The translations under genes and the position numbers were made by a program. From the NCBI RefSeq assembly GCF_958295425.1, contig NC_081149.1:19954753-20018752 (forward strand): 64,000 bases of DNA, read 5' to 3'. This DNA is from Solea solea (taxonomy: Eukaryota > Chordata > Actinopteri > Pleuronectiformes > Soleidae). The notes under the pieces are model-generated. The model was given only the letters and a program-made list of their open reading frames with translations. It had not been told where the DNA came from and ran no database searches. The stretch's first letter is position 1, and each line of letters opens with the position of its first letter. Below, in pieces: positions 1 through 12,331 of this stretch.

Positions 1-2530
1 TCTCAAGATGTGAATAATGTATTGCAAAGCATCTGGTCATTTATGTCCCAGTCTGAGTTTGTGTTGCTTGCTGTGTGTTTTCTGCTTTACGTGTTTATTG
101 AGTGCAAATGCTGCTTGTGAGGGCTGCACCAAGGAGGCAATCTGGAGCCTGACACGCCGCGATGGACTCTGTCATTAATTATACCCCATCCTCATCTCAC
201 ACACACACACACACACAGAGATGCATGCAAACACACATGCTAAGAGGTTCTGGTGAGACTATCACGGGGCATTGGGTTCCAAAAAATCTGACAAATGCTT
301 AGGACCTATCACTCAACCCTCTGTGGGGATGGATGTTCTCAGACGCACGCAGAGGGAGGGTGAGGGCCAGATGACAGTCTGTTCGCGAGCAGAGGAAATG
401 AAACAAAGATTTGAGAGCCAAAAAAAAGAGAGAGCCAAAAAAAAGAGGGCGAGAAGAGAAAGTGCTAAATGGTGTGTGACTGGTAAGCGCCACTGTTTGA
501 TTAGGTTCCACCGCCTGTCTGATGTGCCGTAGCATGTGCCTGGCATATGCACCGCAGCTTATCTGCTGCCCTCATGATAACAAATGAAGGTGAATTCAAT
601 CAGCAAGTCTCACTGTTCTGAGCAGTGGAAATGAGAGAATGTGTTGTGGAGGCATTTTGACAGCTGAGAGCAATGTGGAATTTTCGAGAAATTATTAATT
701 ACTTGTCAACAAAGGTTCTTTTTGTCATAACTCATTACAGCACTTGTGTGACTCAACCCAACTCCCTAAAATGTGGCCTTAAAGAGATATTTATGTCTCA
801 TCTTTGTATATTTATTACATTTAAAACTGACACCTTATGAAATTTGGGGGGGTAGAGGACGTTATATAAATCGGAAAAATGCAAACAGCATTTCAAATAA
901 GCGTAACTACTTTTCCAAGAACGGCCATCACAGTCATTTCACTTTCACTTAACTCAAGGAGCGCAAACTTCCTCCAAGACCGCTCAGTTTCTCACACCGT
1001 CTGCACGACGGTGCACCAAAATGATATCCATAACAAACATCCCCAGAAAAGTTTATAAAGATCTGTCCTTTACTTTCTGAGCTATACAAATGTGCCCAAA
1101 AACTTGACCTCTTCAGTGACGGTAATATGATGGGAAAAGAAAGTTGAAGAACCGAGACATCTACAGGACAACTACAATATTCTGAGAGACAATCCTGGTA
1201 CACCCCTTGTCACTGCTCACCTTGAAAAATAGGCCAGCTGTAAATATAGTTAGTGAGGTGACCTCTGAAACTAGTGGGCACAAATCTATCAAAAAACATC
1301 AAAAAAGAAAGCAGGCAAAGCTGAGCACAATCCCAAGCAAGAGTGTAAAAACATTACAAAAATGCATTGTTAAGTTCAATAATGTTTATATATATATTGT
1401 TATTGTGTCCATGTCATACCAAAATAAACCCCAAATATCTTTGACTCGACTTTTTACAGAAAGAACAGCGAGGACAAAAAAAAAATCCATAATTTCAAGT
1501 GCAACAATCTTAACTCCTATAATTGGTTTGCTGTTGCTCCTTTCTCTTTCTCCTGTCTTTTCTAAATGTCTCTTATTTCTATCTCTTACGTTATTTTAAC
1601 TGTGTGCTGATTTGATGACTTTCTGCGTCTCCTTTTATGATTTTATGTTGGCGAGCCGAAGGGAAATTTCCACCTTTTTGGACATTGAGGTTCTTTCTGT
1701 TCTATTCTATAACAAAATTCAAACCAATCTCCTTTCTTTTCTGGAAGAAAGGAGCTGTTGTTTGAATGGATCCCGTTCAGGAACTGCCCTTTGTTTAGTT
1801 GCAGGCAGTCACTGTGAGTGTTAAAGCACTTCATTAACACAGAGTGGAGTAAATTGCAGTGCACTGACAAGTAGTTTCAGCCTCTCAGATTATATTAGCG
1901 CTGCGGCAGTAAACACATACATCACACAGCTGTGTTTAGGACTCGCCATATTGAGAGCCTGTGTTTTTGCAATGCAGCACTGCTTTCTCTTCACACACAC
2001 ACACACACAGAGACACACACACACACACACAGACCGTGGTGTAGATCATTAGTGTCTGATTATGACACAGTTGCTTTGCAAATCAATATATATATGTTGT
2101 CAGGAAACAGTGAAGTGGTTGTTTCGAGGATGTACATGATATATACTCTTGAGTTACACTGACTCGGTGCCCACATGCAGCACTGCTGACATTTTCTCTG
2201 ACACAAACAAAGTCCCCTCTGTGAAGCTCGGTGTGGAGAAGTGAGACGGGGAAAGAGAAAAGGGAACGCGATGACTTTATAACGACCTTTCTGGATATAT
2301 GGATTCTTCTGCCCCTTTTTTTTCCCAGGCTTTACCACACATACTGGGGGGGGGGGGGCGTGGTTTAAGAGGTAAAAAATCTGCAGTGACACAAAAAGAT
2401 GGTGGCTGGAATTAGCTGCTCAACAAACCATTAGAACAAGAATGAGATTAGACTAGTGTGTCTGTTTGTGCGTCGTTGGTCTCTGACACTGCTGGCAACC
2501 CTCTATAATTGTTGACAGGCGAGTAGTGTA

Positions 2531-2567
<37 letters not shown>

Positions 2568-3071
2568 GTGTGTGTGTGCGTGTGTGCGTGTGCATATGCT
2601 GGTTCACATCATTCTCATCTCCTTTGCTCCCCTGTTGGCATTGTCTGTGTTGATTGAAACCCAAAGTCTTCGGGGAAATACTGTTCTACCTCCCTCAACA
2701 ACGGCCTCAGTGTGGGTCTGTTTGTGGAGGAAATTGTGTCCTGTGTGTGTGTGTGTGATTTCAACATTTGCGTGTGGTGTCATTGCGTTGTGGGGGGAGA
2801 AAGGTGGGGGGGGGTGTAGGACAGAGCTGTGCCAACACACCGAGAGGCCACTCAATTATTTAGAAGAGCTGTCGGGTTCAAAGAGTCACAGCCAGCACCT
2901 GCCAATCCACCGCCTTCACAGCTTACCTGCTGCTGTTTTAATCCAGTGGTCTTAAAAAGAACACAGATATCACTCACATTATTAGTAGTGTTGTCAACAA
3001 TGATGAAAATAATGCAGAGTTTAAAAACTTCCATGTATGATATTTCCTGGATTTGTCTTGCCGTTGCGGCT

Positions 3072-3133
<62 letters not shown>

Positions 3134-3191
3134 GTATATATAAATGATATCTGAACACTTCTTCCCTCACAACTCCACTTGGGTTTCATGT
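1..3191. other. 3' UTR and downstream flank of the Shisa gene; no gene recognised
   Basis: The 3' UTR must start at 3191 on the minus strand, but its end cannot be fixed. Minus-strand hexamers that could serve as poly(A) signals include ATTAAA at 2942-2937 and AATAAA at 816-811; neither is supported by other evidence. The stretch holds CA/TG microsatellites (about 199-217, 1992-2032, 2533-2592), a G run at about 2345-2358 and a CA/TA block at 3072-3145. Open frames in it are short or made of repeated dinucleotides, and none resembles a known protein. Confidence 0.6.
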
Positions 3192-3691
3192 TCAGACGGT
3201 GACTTCGGTCTTGCTGTTGGTGGGCAGTCCCTTGTGCTTGGGGAGCATGCGCGGCGAGTGGCCGTAGCCCAGCGGCTGTGAGAAGAGCTCGGGCAGCGTC
3301 TCGATGCTAAACTGCCTCTTGTTGGAGTAAGCCTGGCGACGGCTGTTCTGCTGATGCAGCGGCTGGTGGTGCTGCTGCTGGATGGGGTGATGCTGCCCCT
3401 GCCCCTGCAGGGCTATGTGCGTGGCCACCGGGTGTGAGATGTGGCTCTTACTGGGGTCCCATACTTTGAAGGCTGAGCTGGAGGTGAGCGGGTGGGTGTT
3501 GGTCTTGGAAATCTTAGGCTTGGGCATTTGGGAGGTGTTGATGGTGATGGCCAGTGGCGCGTGGATGTCGGGCGGCGGGAGGAAGGGTTTGTCCTTCGGA
3601 TGGAAGTTGATCGGCTGGAAAGTGGGAGGGGACTGGCGGTGGGTGTAATCTACCATTGGGTAGCTCTTGTAGTAATCCCTTGCTGTCGTCT
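3192..3691 (-). CDS. shisa8/9: Shisa8/9-type terminal coding exon with PDZ ligand
   Basis: The exon begins after the acceptor cccatcatccag at 3691. Its first two bases (AG) plus the G from the previous exon give Glu, followed by 165 codons and a TGA stop at 3194-3192. The peptide starts ETTARDYYKSYP. It then has a proline-rich stretch, KISKTNTHPL, FKVWDPSKS, a His/Gln-rich low-complexity segment about residues 98-118, RRQAYSNKRQFSIETLPELF, and TNSKTEVTV. The last four residues EVTV form a class II PDZ ligand; in this family that ligand couples the AMPA-receptor complex to postsynaptic scaffolds such as PSD-95. The longer open frame upstream of 3691 (to 3776) is intron: it contains the polypyrimidine tract and acceptor. 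GC content is clearly above the flanks, as expected for an exon. Confidence 0.88.
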
Positions 3692-3875
3692 CTGGATGAT
3701 GGGTGGGACAGAAAGACAGGGGAGGAGGAGAAGGCAGGACAGAGACATGGTTAAATTCTAAAACAATATGTCTCAATGGGACGTTATCTATTCTATCAGA
3801 TTATTACCAATTGTACTGTTGACTGCATGATGATGACTACTGAATCATAGGCTATGATGCAAGTTCGTGTACAAA

Positions 3876-3966
3876 CAGGGTTTCTCAATCCTGGTCCTGG
3901 GGATCCACTGCCCTGCATGTTTTTAAATGTTTCCCTGCTCTAACACAGCAGGATTAAGAAACGCTG
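3876..3966. mobile_element. Short hAT-like MITE remnant
   Basis: The ends form imperfect terminal inverted repeats: cagggtttctcaatcctgg on the left, and the complement of gcaggattaagaaacgctg on the right. The interior (tcctggggatccactgccctg) matches a familiar vertebrate hAT-type nonautonomous consensus. At about 91 bp it is internally deleted. No exact 8-bp target duplication is visible. Confidence 0.6.
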
Positions 3967-5749
3967 GTATAGAAGATAAAATGTAGTAGCAAGTAGTGGC
4001 GAGTCATAGCAGAACAAACCGGGAGAAAGAAAGATGTACATGTTGTCACAAAAGTCAGCGAAGCAATACAATGAATTGACTTGACAATTTCTCAGTCATG
4101 CTCAAACAGGATGTCAGTCCCTCTCCATTTGTCATCGTGTATCTTATCTTCTCTTCTCCCGGTGTCACACTTTGCCAAACTCCTTCAACCACAAATCAAA
4201 TGTGGGAGCTTTATCAGATTTTCCAGAGTTATAGTAATAGCAGTTTCCTAAAAATGTGACACTGGTTATCTTTGGTTGCTCCACCAACTACAGTCATATT
4301 TGAACAAAGTGCAATACTGGACCACCATTTGATAACAGCCTCATTGCTACTTATTTGCTTATATTCTGCTTTTTGTTGACTCCTGTGCTCAGAACGTTCT
4401 CCTGTGTACATGCTGCCACTGACGTCTACCTTTTATCCGCCGTCTGGATCTGATCTCCGCCTTCACCTCTGGTTCCTGCATTGTTCATCTCTTCTGTTAA
4501 CCCATTCTTCAAGAAACCGTTAAACTGTGCCTATGCTGCCTTCGCCTGCCTGCTGTCCAGCAACACATCGCCCTAACATGGAGCTCACATTCTAAAGCTC
4601 TGTCTGTGGACTTACCACCAGCAGCGAGGAGAAAACATCCCACCAGAATAAGGGGAGAGGCGGTCTGAGTAAGTGTCAGACAAAACAGCAGATTTATAGT
4701 GAGCAAAAATAGCTCATGTCATGTCAGATTAGAACAGGACACTGTTGTTTGGTCAAAACTGCTGCCCTACCAAACACCTCACACACACACTGGGCCCTAA
4801 AGACATGACCAAACACTCCATCCCTGGAGAGAAATACAAGTTCTCTGTAATTTGTCTTCCTCTTAGAAACAGTATCTTTCAATATCTTTCGAGCCGTTTT
4901 CCTCATAACATAACCTCACATAACAGGAGCCAGCTGCGTTCAGCCTGTTTTGTATTTTTAGGACAGTATGTATCTGATCTTATCATTATTGCACTCCAAA
5001 CAGGAACATCACAGGGTTGTGTCTGAGGATGGACGATTAGTGAGGTTTAATCTGTAATATATGTCAGTGAATGTGGGCGTTTATGCATGAGTGTCTGTGG
5101 GATTTCTGGACTTATATGAATGTCACTAAAGGAAAAAGTGATATGACATTGAAATCATGTTTGGGCTTTATATCCTGATCCCGATCTTAAGTATCAGCTG
5201 ATCGGCTATCACCCTTATCTTTTACACCAGGTGCTGAGTTTTTCCAAAAACGCAGGCTCTCTGCGACTTTATTAAAAGTGAGCAGGTTCTTCATGTAGCT
5301 CAGATGTAGATTGTAGCAGGGTTTTAATTGGGGCTCACTCTCTGAACATTTTATTTCATATTTAATTCATTTGAGCTGTTGACTCATTGCAGTTGCATGC
5401 TGCCGTAACTGGAGTTTACAACAACAAAGCAACTCTGTGTTTGCACGGAATATTAACATTAACCCTCCTGTATGAAACAATCTGTTCAACAAACAGATGC
5501 AGTAACAATATTTAAATTTTTGGTCATACTTTTTTTTTTGATTTTTTTTTTTTGTCCAGAAAATTAAGAAATTTGCATTGTTACGGCAGCAAAGACAGTC
5601 AGGGTAAAGGTCATTTTCATATCTATGAATGTACAATATAGAAAAATATTTATGAATAAGATAATAGAAATATGGAATAGAATTTGCAGTATAGACGGCA
5701 AGAAACCAGAATATATGCAGCATGTACAGCATGAGTTTGAGGTGTGGTG

Positions 5750-6133
5750 ATATTGCACATGGTCTACTGAGCCTTACAGCAGCAGGGAGGAACGACCCGT
5801 TATACAGCTCCTGAAGGAGCTTGCCCATCGTAGATGATCGTTTGGCTATCATACTCCTCTCTTCCACCACCTCCACTGGGTCAAGTTACCATCCCAGGAC
5901 CAAGCTGGCATTTTTTGAATCAGTCTGTGCAGCCTCTTCCTCTCTCTCTCTCTCTCTGCTGTTGAAATGCCACTGCCCCGACAGACAACTCCACAAAAGA
6001 AAGCTCTTGCTGCCACCACAGAATCATAGAAGGTCACGAGGAGTGTTCCCTGCAATCCAAAAGAGCTCAGCCTTCTCAACCGATGACATCTATCAGCTAA
6101 CAGAGAGCTGGTGACAGCCCGTCCTCTCTCCAT
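5750..6133 (-). pseudogene. Non-LTR retrotransposon relic (C-terminal part of the ORF2 polyprotein)
   Basis: In the minus-strand frames the peptides LRRLSSFGLQGTLLVTFYDSV, then RERKRLHRLIQKM, then VVEERSMIAKRSSTMGKLLQ and GSFLPAAVRLSRP match, in order, the region after the reverse transcriptase in fish Rex1/CR1-like and related LINEs (typically FYDSVVAS...AVVCWG, then RLN.LI..A, then SFLP.AVRL). The order is kept, but the fragment spans at least two frames, so it is a frameshifted, dead copy. It lies in the same orientation as the host gene, in its last intron. The exact LINE clade is uncertain. Confidence 0.65.
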
Positions 6134-7559
6134 CTTTCCCTACTAGTTTACTATACTGCTGTGCTGTGCTGTGCTGTGTGTGGATTAGTAATTATTCTAC
6201 TAACAATGACCTTTTTTTTTAATAATGTATGTACTGTGCAGCTCTGTTTCCAGGCAAATACAAGTATCAGCACACACTAAAAATATATGATTGGGATCAG
6301 GGGCCAAAAAAGAGAATAGATGCCTGAATATCTGTTGAAATGGATATTTTTTTGGGATAAACATATTGTTTGATGCATTAAAAGCATTTTTTTTTTTTAA
6401 AGAAATCCAGATTGACTGATAATATGTCACATACTGACACATGTCAGAAAACTGTCCATTGCCCTCTCACTGGGCTTATTGAACTCTCCACATGTGAACC
6501 CGCTGAGTGTCATTTCAACAGCAGTGGTTGAGGAAGGACGGTGATATGCTGTTAATCAGTCGCTCCCTCAGTAAAATGCTGGTGTAAAGATATAAAGAGG
6601 CCTGCAATTAAATAAGAGGGGAGCTATCACAACATCTGCTTATGCCCATGTGGATGCAACTCCAGTAAAGTAGTAAAGTGCAGCACACAGTTTTGGATGT
6701 GGACAAAAGCAAGGTTTTTCCGGCTGCCTGTTCATCACAGTCACATGTGGACACTCTCTGGTTGTCGACAGCATTGCTGCAGATTGATGGGCTCTATATA
6801 CACACAGTGCTACAAGGTCTAGGTCTTAAGAACATGTCAGCTTTTCTGAAAAATGTGCATGAAGACCGTAGGGACATTCTGTATTTCTGTGGGAACATAT
6901 TAAAGTTCCACACCAAGTCACAGTCCTCTCAGTCGTCTGTGTTCAGGCTTTTATTTCTGCTTCAATTTCCTAAATATATATACATACATATATATATATA
7001 CACATATACATATATTTTTTTTTTCCGTTCGATCAAGTTCAAGTACTTCTTGTCCACCCAACACACAGCAGCGAGTGAGAGGTAAACAAAGATCCTTTCT
7101 AAAGTGAGATGACCACTCCACGCACCTCTTTTGGGCACTGGAAAACACAGCAAACTACCTGGGGTGGTATGTTTGGAAATGTTTTTTTTACTTTTTGGAA
7201 AGCATAATAAAATATAATTCAAACATAAATGTTCATGGTCAGTTCACAAGGTAAATGATAATTTGGTCCAAATCTCTGGACAGTTTGGTCGAATGTGGGA
7301 CGGCCCAGAAACAATGAATCAAACTAACCTTTTCTTCCCAGAACAACTGCTGTCGCCAGTCATTTGTGTGTGTTTCACACAGGTTGCCAGCAGGAGAACC
7401 TGTGCGACAGTATTATGGGCCTTCCTCTTCATTTCACTGATTCTCCATCTACTTGTTCTTCTCCTCTTGACATTTTCCCAATCTTTCCTTCTGTATTTCA
7501 TTTTTAGTCATACTCTTTAACAACATCAGCATTTTGCTCTCTTTCCAGCTGTTGCCTAA

Positions 7560-7870
7560 AGCGAGGCCTGTGGGCCCAACCTGGGCCATCACATTATAAC
7601 TGTGTAAGCTTGATATTAAGCTCCTCCTTCTCGTATGTAAAGCACTTCATGGGCTACGACCAAGCTACATTGCTAGCCATGTACCACAAACACTGTGATC
7701 GTCCACTGCAGGTTTATTTATTCAAAAGAAAATTGGGGATGCAGCCTTTGTTACTTACGCCCCTAAACTTTGGAACACACTACCCTTAGATATCAGGGTA
7801 AAACGAGACATTTTTAAAAGAAGACTTAAAACCTATCTTTTTACTCTAGCCTTTAACTAGCTCCTTTCTT
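7560..7870 (+). pseudogene. L2/Maui-like LINE relic, 3' end of ORF2
   Basis: One plus-strand frame reads ALHGLRPSYIASHVPQTL, a stop, SSTAGLFIQKKIGDAAFVTY and APKLWNTLPLDIR...FKRRLKTYLFTLAFN. The APKLWN.LP motif followed by FK..LKTYLF is the characteristic C-terminus of L2/Maui-type LINE ORF2 in fish. An internal stop and the missing upstream part show it is a 5'-truncated, inactive insertion. It runs antisense to the host gene. The AT-rich sequence after 7870 may be its 3' UTR. Confidence 0.75.
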
Positions 7871-10099
7871 TTCCACCCTTTTTATTTGGGATTTTTTGTT
7901 TATTTTAAAGTTAAAACAGGGTGTTAACCTTTTGACTTTAGCCTTTTCCTATTTTATTCCACCCTGTGTTGTGTTTTATTGTTGTATTTGCATCACTTTT
8001 CTTTTTAAATTTGATTTAAAAGCTGCAACACAGAGTTACCATAATTATAAGCTGTTTTTGACCAATCACGTATGTCTCATTGTCTATTTTCAAAACGTCT
8101 GTATGAGATATTACGATCTTCAGTTGTAAATTCCTGAGCATTGTATGAATCTGTAAAATATAAAATGTATTTGTCCATGTTTTCCATGACAGTGTGTTTG
8201 TCTTTCAGTTTATAAACAATTTAAATCCCAGACGGCATGTTCTTTTAGCTTACACCATTACATCTGATTTGAATGTTAATCTTCTACATCTGCACCACTT
8301 GATGCACATTTTTATGTTATTTAAACTGATGCATTTTATAGTTTTTGAAACTCAGGGATGTCCAGAGAAACTGAAAATGGTGTTCTGGACAATGCATGAC
8401 AGCACATTATACAGCTTTTAATCGTCACATTAGAATAACCTGCAGTAGAACATCAGCTCTGAGCACAGAAGCGACAAACTCTTAAAGTATAAATGTTTCT
8501 TCAAATGAACAATTCTCCATTAAACCATAGTGAGCTGCCATGCTGCAATGCTTCTCAGGTCCTCCACTTATCACTGCCTGTAAAGTAACTTTAGTTTGAA
8601 GTGCGAAACATAAGACTTTAAGCCAGAGAAGATTGGAGGAGTGCCTCCGTCTTCAAAGCCGCCACTTCAATTCATGTCGTTCCTTAAAAAGCTTCTTAAA
8701 CTTATTCACTGACCTGACGCACTTGCCAAAGATGCAGCAACCGACACTGAAGACAGCTAATAATTCAAATATGCGTGGAAAACAGTCAACATGTATTTAT
8801 TCTGGTGGGTAAGATGTTTATTTAACGGTAGCTTCTGTGACCTTTTAATTTTCATAAACAAATGTAAAAAAATGATTTAACTTCATGGCTCCATATCTCC
8901 AGTAGTGCTGACGGGTGGATTATTAGACTTTAATTATAGACTCCATGCTGTCTCTGTGTCGTGTTTCCTGGCACAGAACATTTCACACCCTTTTTTTTGA
9001 TCAAATCCTTCCACCGTCTGTTGTACGTTTTATTCTGTCTTACCTTTGCTGTTTGGACTCACTGGTTCCATGACACTCACATGAGTATTAGATTAATAAT
9101 TAAAACCAAAACATTTTGTCAACATGTTTCTGTGGCTACAGTTTACCAGCTGCTAAATTCTCCATCTTTATTTCTTCTCTGAGGCTCTGCTTTTTCATAA
9201 ACCCTGCCATCTTACTTTCATAATCTCTAAACTTTAGACCCTTAACGCCACTTTCAATCCACCTGTATTTCTTTCAGCCGTTCATTTAACACAACTGCTC
9301 AAGTATCCCGACCTCTTTGAGCTTCCTTTACTCATATCACCATTTGTGTTTGCTTTGTGCTGTTAATCACTGTGATGTGTGGATGATTTTGAAGCAGCTC
9401 GGTCCAGTTACCTGCTGTTTCATCCGGAATACGGTCAGCAGTCTGGTCCAAGCTGTTGTGTGTGTGTGTGTGTGTGTCCTAGCCATGACATTGTCCACAC
9501 AGCCGGACGCTGGCGGTTTGTTTATTGCCCAGCAAGAAAACTGATAAGCACGTGTGAAAAGATGATTGGATTGTGAGCACATTAATGCTCCTGTGCAAAG
9601 TAGGCGACTGAAAGTGAAAAGGTGGTGGTGACAAATCTGAGGGAAGAAGTTTTTGCAAAGTCTGGTGGAGAACGTCCTGATCACACTTACATCACCTCCT
9701 GCAGGAGGGCTGCTTTTGGACAATTTTAAAAATCTCCTCCAGGCGCTACTGTGTCCTGTTTTAAGAGCAATTTATTCTATACTTGGCCTGACTATGTTTA
9801 TTTTCTTAAGCCAAAGGAAGGAAGGAAACTAAATGTAGCAGTTAACTAAAAACATTATTATGTTATGTTCCATTCAGTTTATATATAAACGTCAGACAGA
9901 CAGTCTGATAAGCAGTGTGCACAGGTTTTTTGGAAAAAAAAAAAGACTGCCTCAAGAAATGTAACATCCAATTTAGGTTCAAGGAGAAAAAGAAAATGGC
10001 AATTGTGGATACAATCGAATCACAGTAATCATAGAATTGCAATACCAATTGAACGAGTTTGTGTATAAGTATTGTGATACAACTCAATTATGACAAAAG

Positions 10100-10270
10100 T
10101 TGTGTGTGTGTGTGTGTGTGTGTGCACCTGGTATTCCTTATGTTGTGGGGACCTAAATCTGTTTACAGTCACATTATGAGGAATTGTCTTCCTTATGGAG
10201 ACAAAAATCAATTCCCCATAACTTAAATGACTACATTTTAAGGTGAAGACATGTTTTTATGTTAGGCACA
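10100..10270 (+). repeat. TG microsatellite with attached dispersed repeat (ttgtggggacc type)
   Basis: A (TG)13 tract at about 10100-10125 runs directly into ttatgttgtggggaccta, attatgaggaattgtctt and ccataacttaaatgactac. This arrangement is a known fish microsatellite-linked repeat. It differs in sequence from the aggaccttttctgg family found elsewhere in the window. Confidence 0.5.
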
Positions 10271-10834
10271 AAGTTTGTAGTTTATTATAACTGGGTCTTT
10301 GTAAACCTTTGAAATGCATGAGAATGAAAAATGTGTACATGTGTACAAGGATTTTACAATCTGGTTAAATTTGGTCACTGAACAGATACAACAAATGTGT
10401 GTGTGTACAATTTAGCTCAAAAGTCTCACATACTGTGTGTGACAAATTACATCTGAATCTGATTGGATGATGATAATCTGATATGAAATATACAAAATAT
10501 TTGTTAAAATCAAACATCTAATTGAAATTGTTTGAGTCCATATCAACATTTCTGTGTTTATCAGACAAAGACAGAGAGTCACAAAAACCGAGCAGATAAC
10601 AAACAGTCGGGCACAAAGAGCAGCAGCTCGTCGTCCGTGCGTCATCACACAGACACAGAAGTGAATATGTAGATGTCGAGAGTGAAGAGATGAGCGTCAC
10701 ACCTCAGTGTGTGAGCGATTTGTTAGTTGAAGTGTTTGGCTCATGCAATCGGCCTTTTGTTTCTCCCTCACTGAGCAGAATAACGACAGGAGCCTCGCTC
10801 TCCTCTCCCTTTGTTTTCAGTTTTCTTAGCTCAT

Positions 10835-10905
10835 CTCATTACATTACATTTACATTACATGTCATTTAGCAGACGCTTTTATCCAATCTCGCCTCCCGCC
10901 GATAT
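10835..10905 (+). repeat. Teleost dispersed repeat tail (acatttacatt...cagacgctttt)
   Basis: The segment has repeated acatt units followed by catttagcagacgctttt and atcca, a motif that occurs very widely in fish genomes as a retroposon tail. The copy is short and its boundaries are approximate. Confidence 0.55.
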
Positions 10906-11029
10906 TTCCTCGTCTGTACAAATACATTTCTTATTGACCTTTCCACCTGTCATTCTTTAACTAAGACTATCCATTTTACAGCAATGATTAAAAAATGAAA
11001 ACATTCCTATGCTTCCGTGCACAAAATTC

Positions 11030-11260
11030 TATTATTTGCCTTTAAATGCCTTCTAATCTTGCCCCTCGCTATCTTTGTGATCTGCTCCAGCCTTACGTTC
11101 CCTCAAGGTCATTAAGATCTGCAAGATCTACAGATCAGCTCCTCTTAGTTATCCCATAATCAAGGCTGAAGCTTGGGGGTTTCAGCTCCTAAATTATGGA
11201 ATGAGCTCCCACTTCAGACAGGCTGCACACTTCTTATTTAAAAAACATGTTTATTTTCTT
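11030..11260 (+). pseudogene. Second L2-like LINE relic, highly degraded
   Basis: The segment reads in pieces as a FKCL..LPLAIFVICS-like stretch, a promoter-proximal remnant of RSADQLL type, then APKLWNELPLQTGC with frame breaks, then KTCLF. The order matches the C-terminus of the LINE at 7560-7870, but with more decay. It is plus strand, antisense to the host gene. No complete frame remains. Confidence 0.55.
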
Positions 11261-12184
11261 ATGTGTGTTTTAGCTTATGTTTTAAAATGTAGTCATTTGG
11301 AACAATGATTTCCGTCCAACTGCAGAACATCGTTGTCCTTCAGACCATGACGGTCAGCGATGATGGGCATCCCTGCATCAGGTTTAATATTGTGCCAAAC
11401 AACAGTACATGTGTATGTGTCAAGCTGTCGCTCACAATCATTGTCACCGTGTCGTCGTCTGTCAGCGATCAGAGAGTAGATCAAATACATCATCGTGTGA
11501 GCGTGCGCATGAATATTTATGCTCGTGATCTGATCTGACTGATAAAGATCAGATCTTTTGATAAAGTGAGGGCTCTTTATTGGTTTGTGTAGCTCAAAAA
11601 AACCCTGTATTAGATTAAATTACATGTTTTCTTGTTGCATGTTAATGTCTCATCCTGGATTTAATTTTAACCCTTTACCACCTAACCCTGAAAATGTCAG
11701 TCCCAGAATAACTTCCAATATCTGTCAGTTATTTACAAATTACTGCATGTTAAAAAAGTCGTTTAACAATTTAAAATGAAGAAAAAAAGTTTTATTTAGA
11801 AAAAACTACAGATTTTCCAGTCTCGTGTTTCAGCCACTCATTTCTGGGAAGGGGAGGATGTTCAAACTGGATTTGGTCTTATGAGCGGCATAATTTGATT
11901 ACAGTACTTACATTATATCTGTTGCCGTATAGTTATACCAAGGTTGCAGAAATGGGGAATAAGTAGCCGCACTCAAACATGAATCATGATCTAACACGGC
12001 GGGATGAGAGTCAGACTCATAAAAAAATCCATTATCTTAATGGGTGCTTGCTCCCCATCAACCACTTTCCCACTCAGAGTGCACACGGGTATGATGCATG
12101 TTTCATCATTTTGATTCAGGTTTGTTTAGACTTAACAATATTTGACCTGAGTGACCTCTGTACACAAAGCTTGTCCATATCAAC

Positions 12185-12208
12185 ATGTGTGTGTGTGTGT
12201 GTGTGTGT
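12185..12208 (-). promoter_or_regulatory. (CA)n tract directly downstream of a 5' splice site
   Basis: On the transcribed strand the CA repeat begins within a few bases of the gtgagt donor of the 117-bp exon. Intronic CA repeats close to a 5' splice site are known hnRNP L binding sites that can enhance or repress use of the exon. Because the exon is frame-neutral, this could be a cassette switch. The function is inferred. Confidence 0.4.
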
Positions 12209-12214
12209 ACTCAC

Positions 12215-12331
12215 CCATAGCCTTCAGCGATGTGTACTTGTTGAAGCCGATTCCCAGGTTGTTATGAGGGTGAGACAAGGCCATGGCAGGACCGAGCGGA
12301 GACAAGGCTGCATTGTTCAAATGGTTGTGAT
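12215..12331 (-). CDS. shisa8/9: Shisa8/9-type internal exon carrying the NKYTSLKA motif
   Basis: The exon is 117 bp, with acceptor tctgtctccctcag|AT and donor CTATGG|gtgagt. Two bases complete an Asp codon, followed by 38 codons (HNHLNNAALSPLG through FNKYTSLKAM) and one leftover G. LNNA...SP, HPH, NLG and NKYxSLKA line up in order with mammalian Shisa9 (MNNA, SP, HPH, NLG, NKYASLKA). Incoming and outgoing phases are both 1 and the length is a multiple of three, so skipping the exon would keep the reading frame. On the transcribed strand a CA repeat of about 24 bases begins directly after the donor hexamer. The short apparent open frame reading on into THTHTH is the intronic CA repeat, not coding sequence. 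Confidence 0.85.

Larger units (their letters stand above)
3692..12214 (-). other. shisa8/9: Last intron of the Shisa gene (about 8.5 kb)
   Basis: The donor gtgagt at 12214 and acceptor catccag at 3692 bound this intron. It contains three degenerate non-LTR retrotransposon pieces (5750-6133, 7560-7870, 11030-11260), a short hAT-like MITE (3876-3966), a TG repeat next to a dispersed repeat at 10100-10270 and the common fish 'cagacgcttttatcca' motif near 10875. In the remaining parts, 3970-5700, 6140-7550, 7880-10090 and 11270-12180, I see only AT-rich single-copy-looking sequence and short microsatellites, with no gene. Confidence 0.75.
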
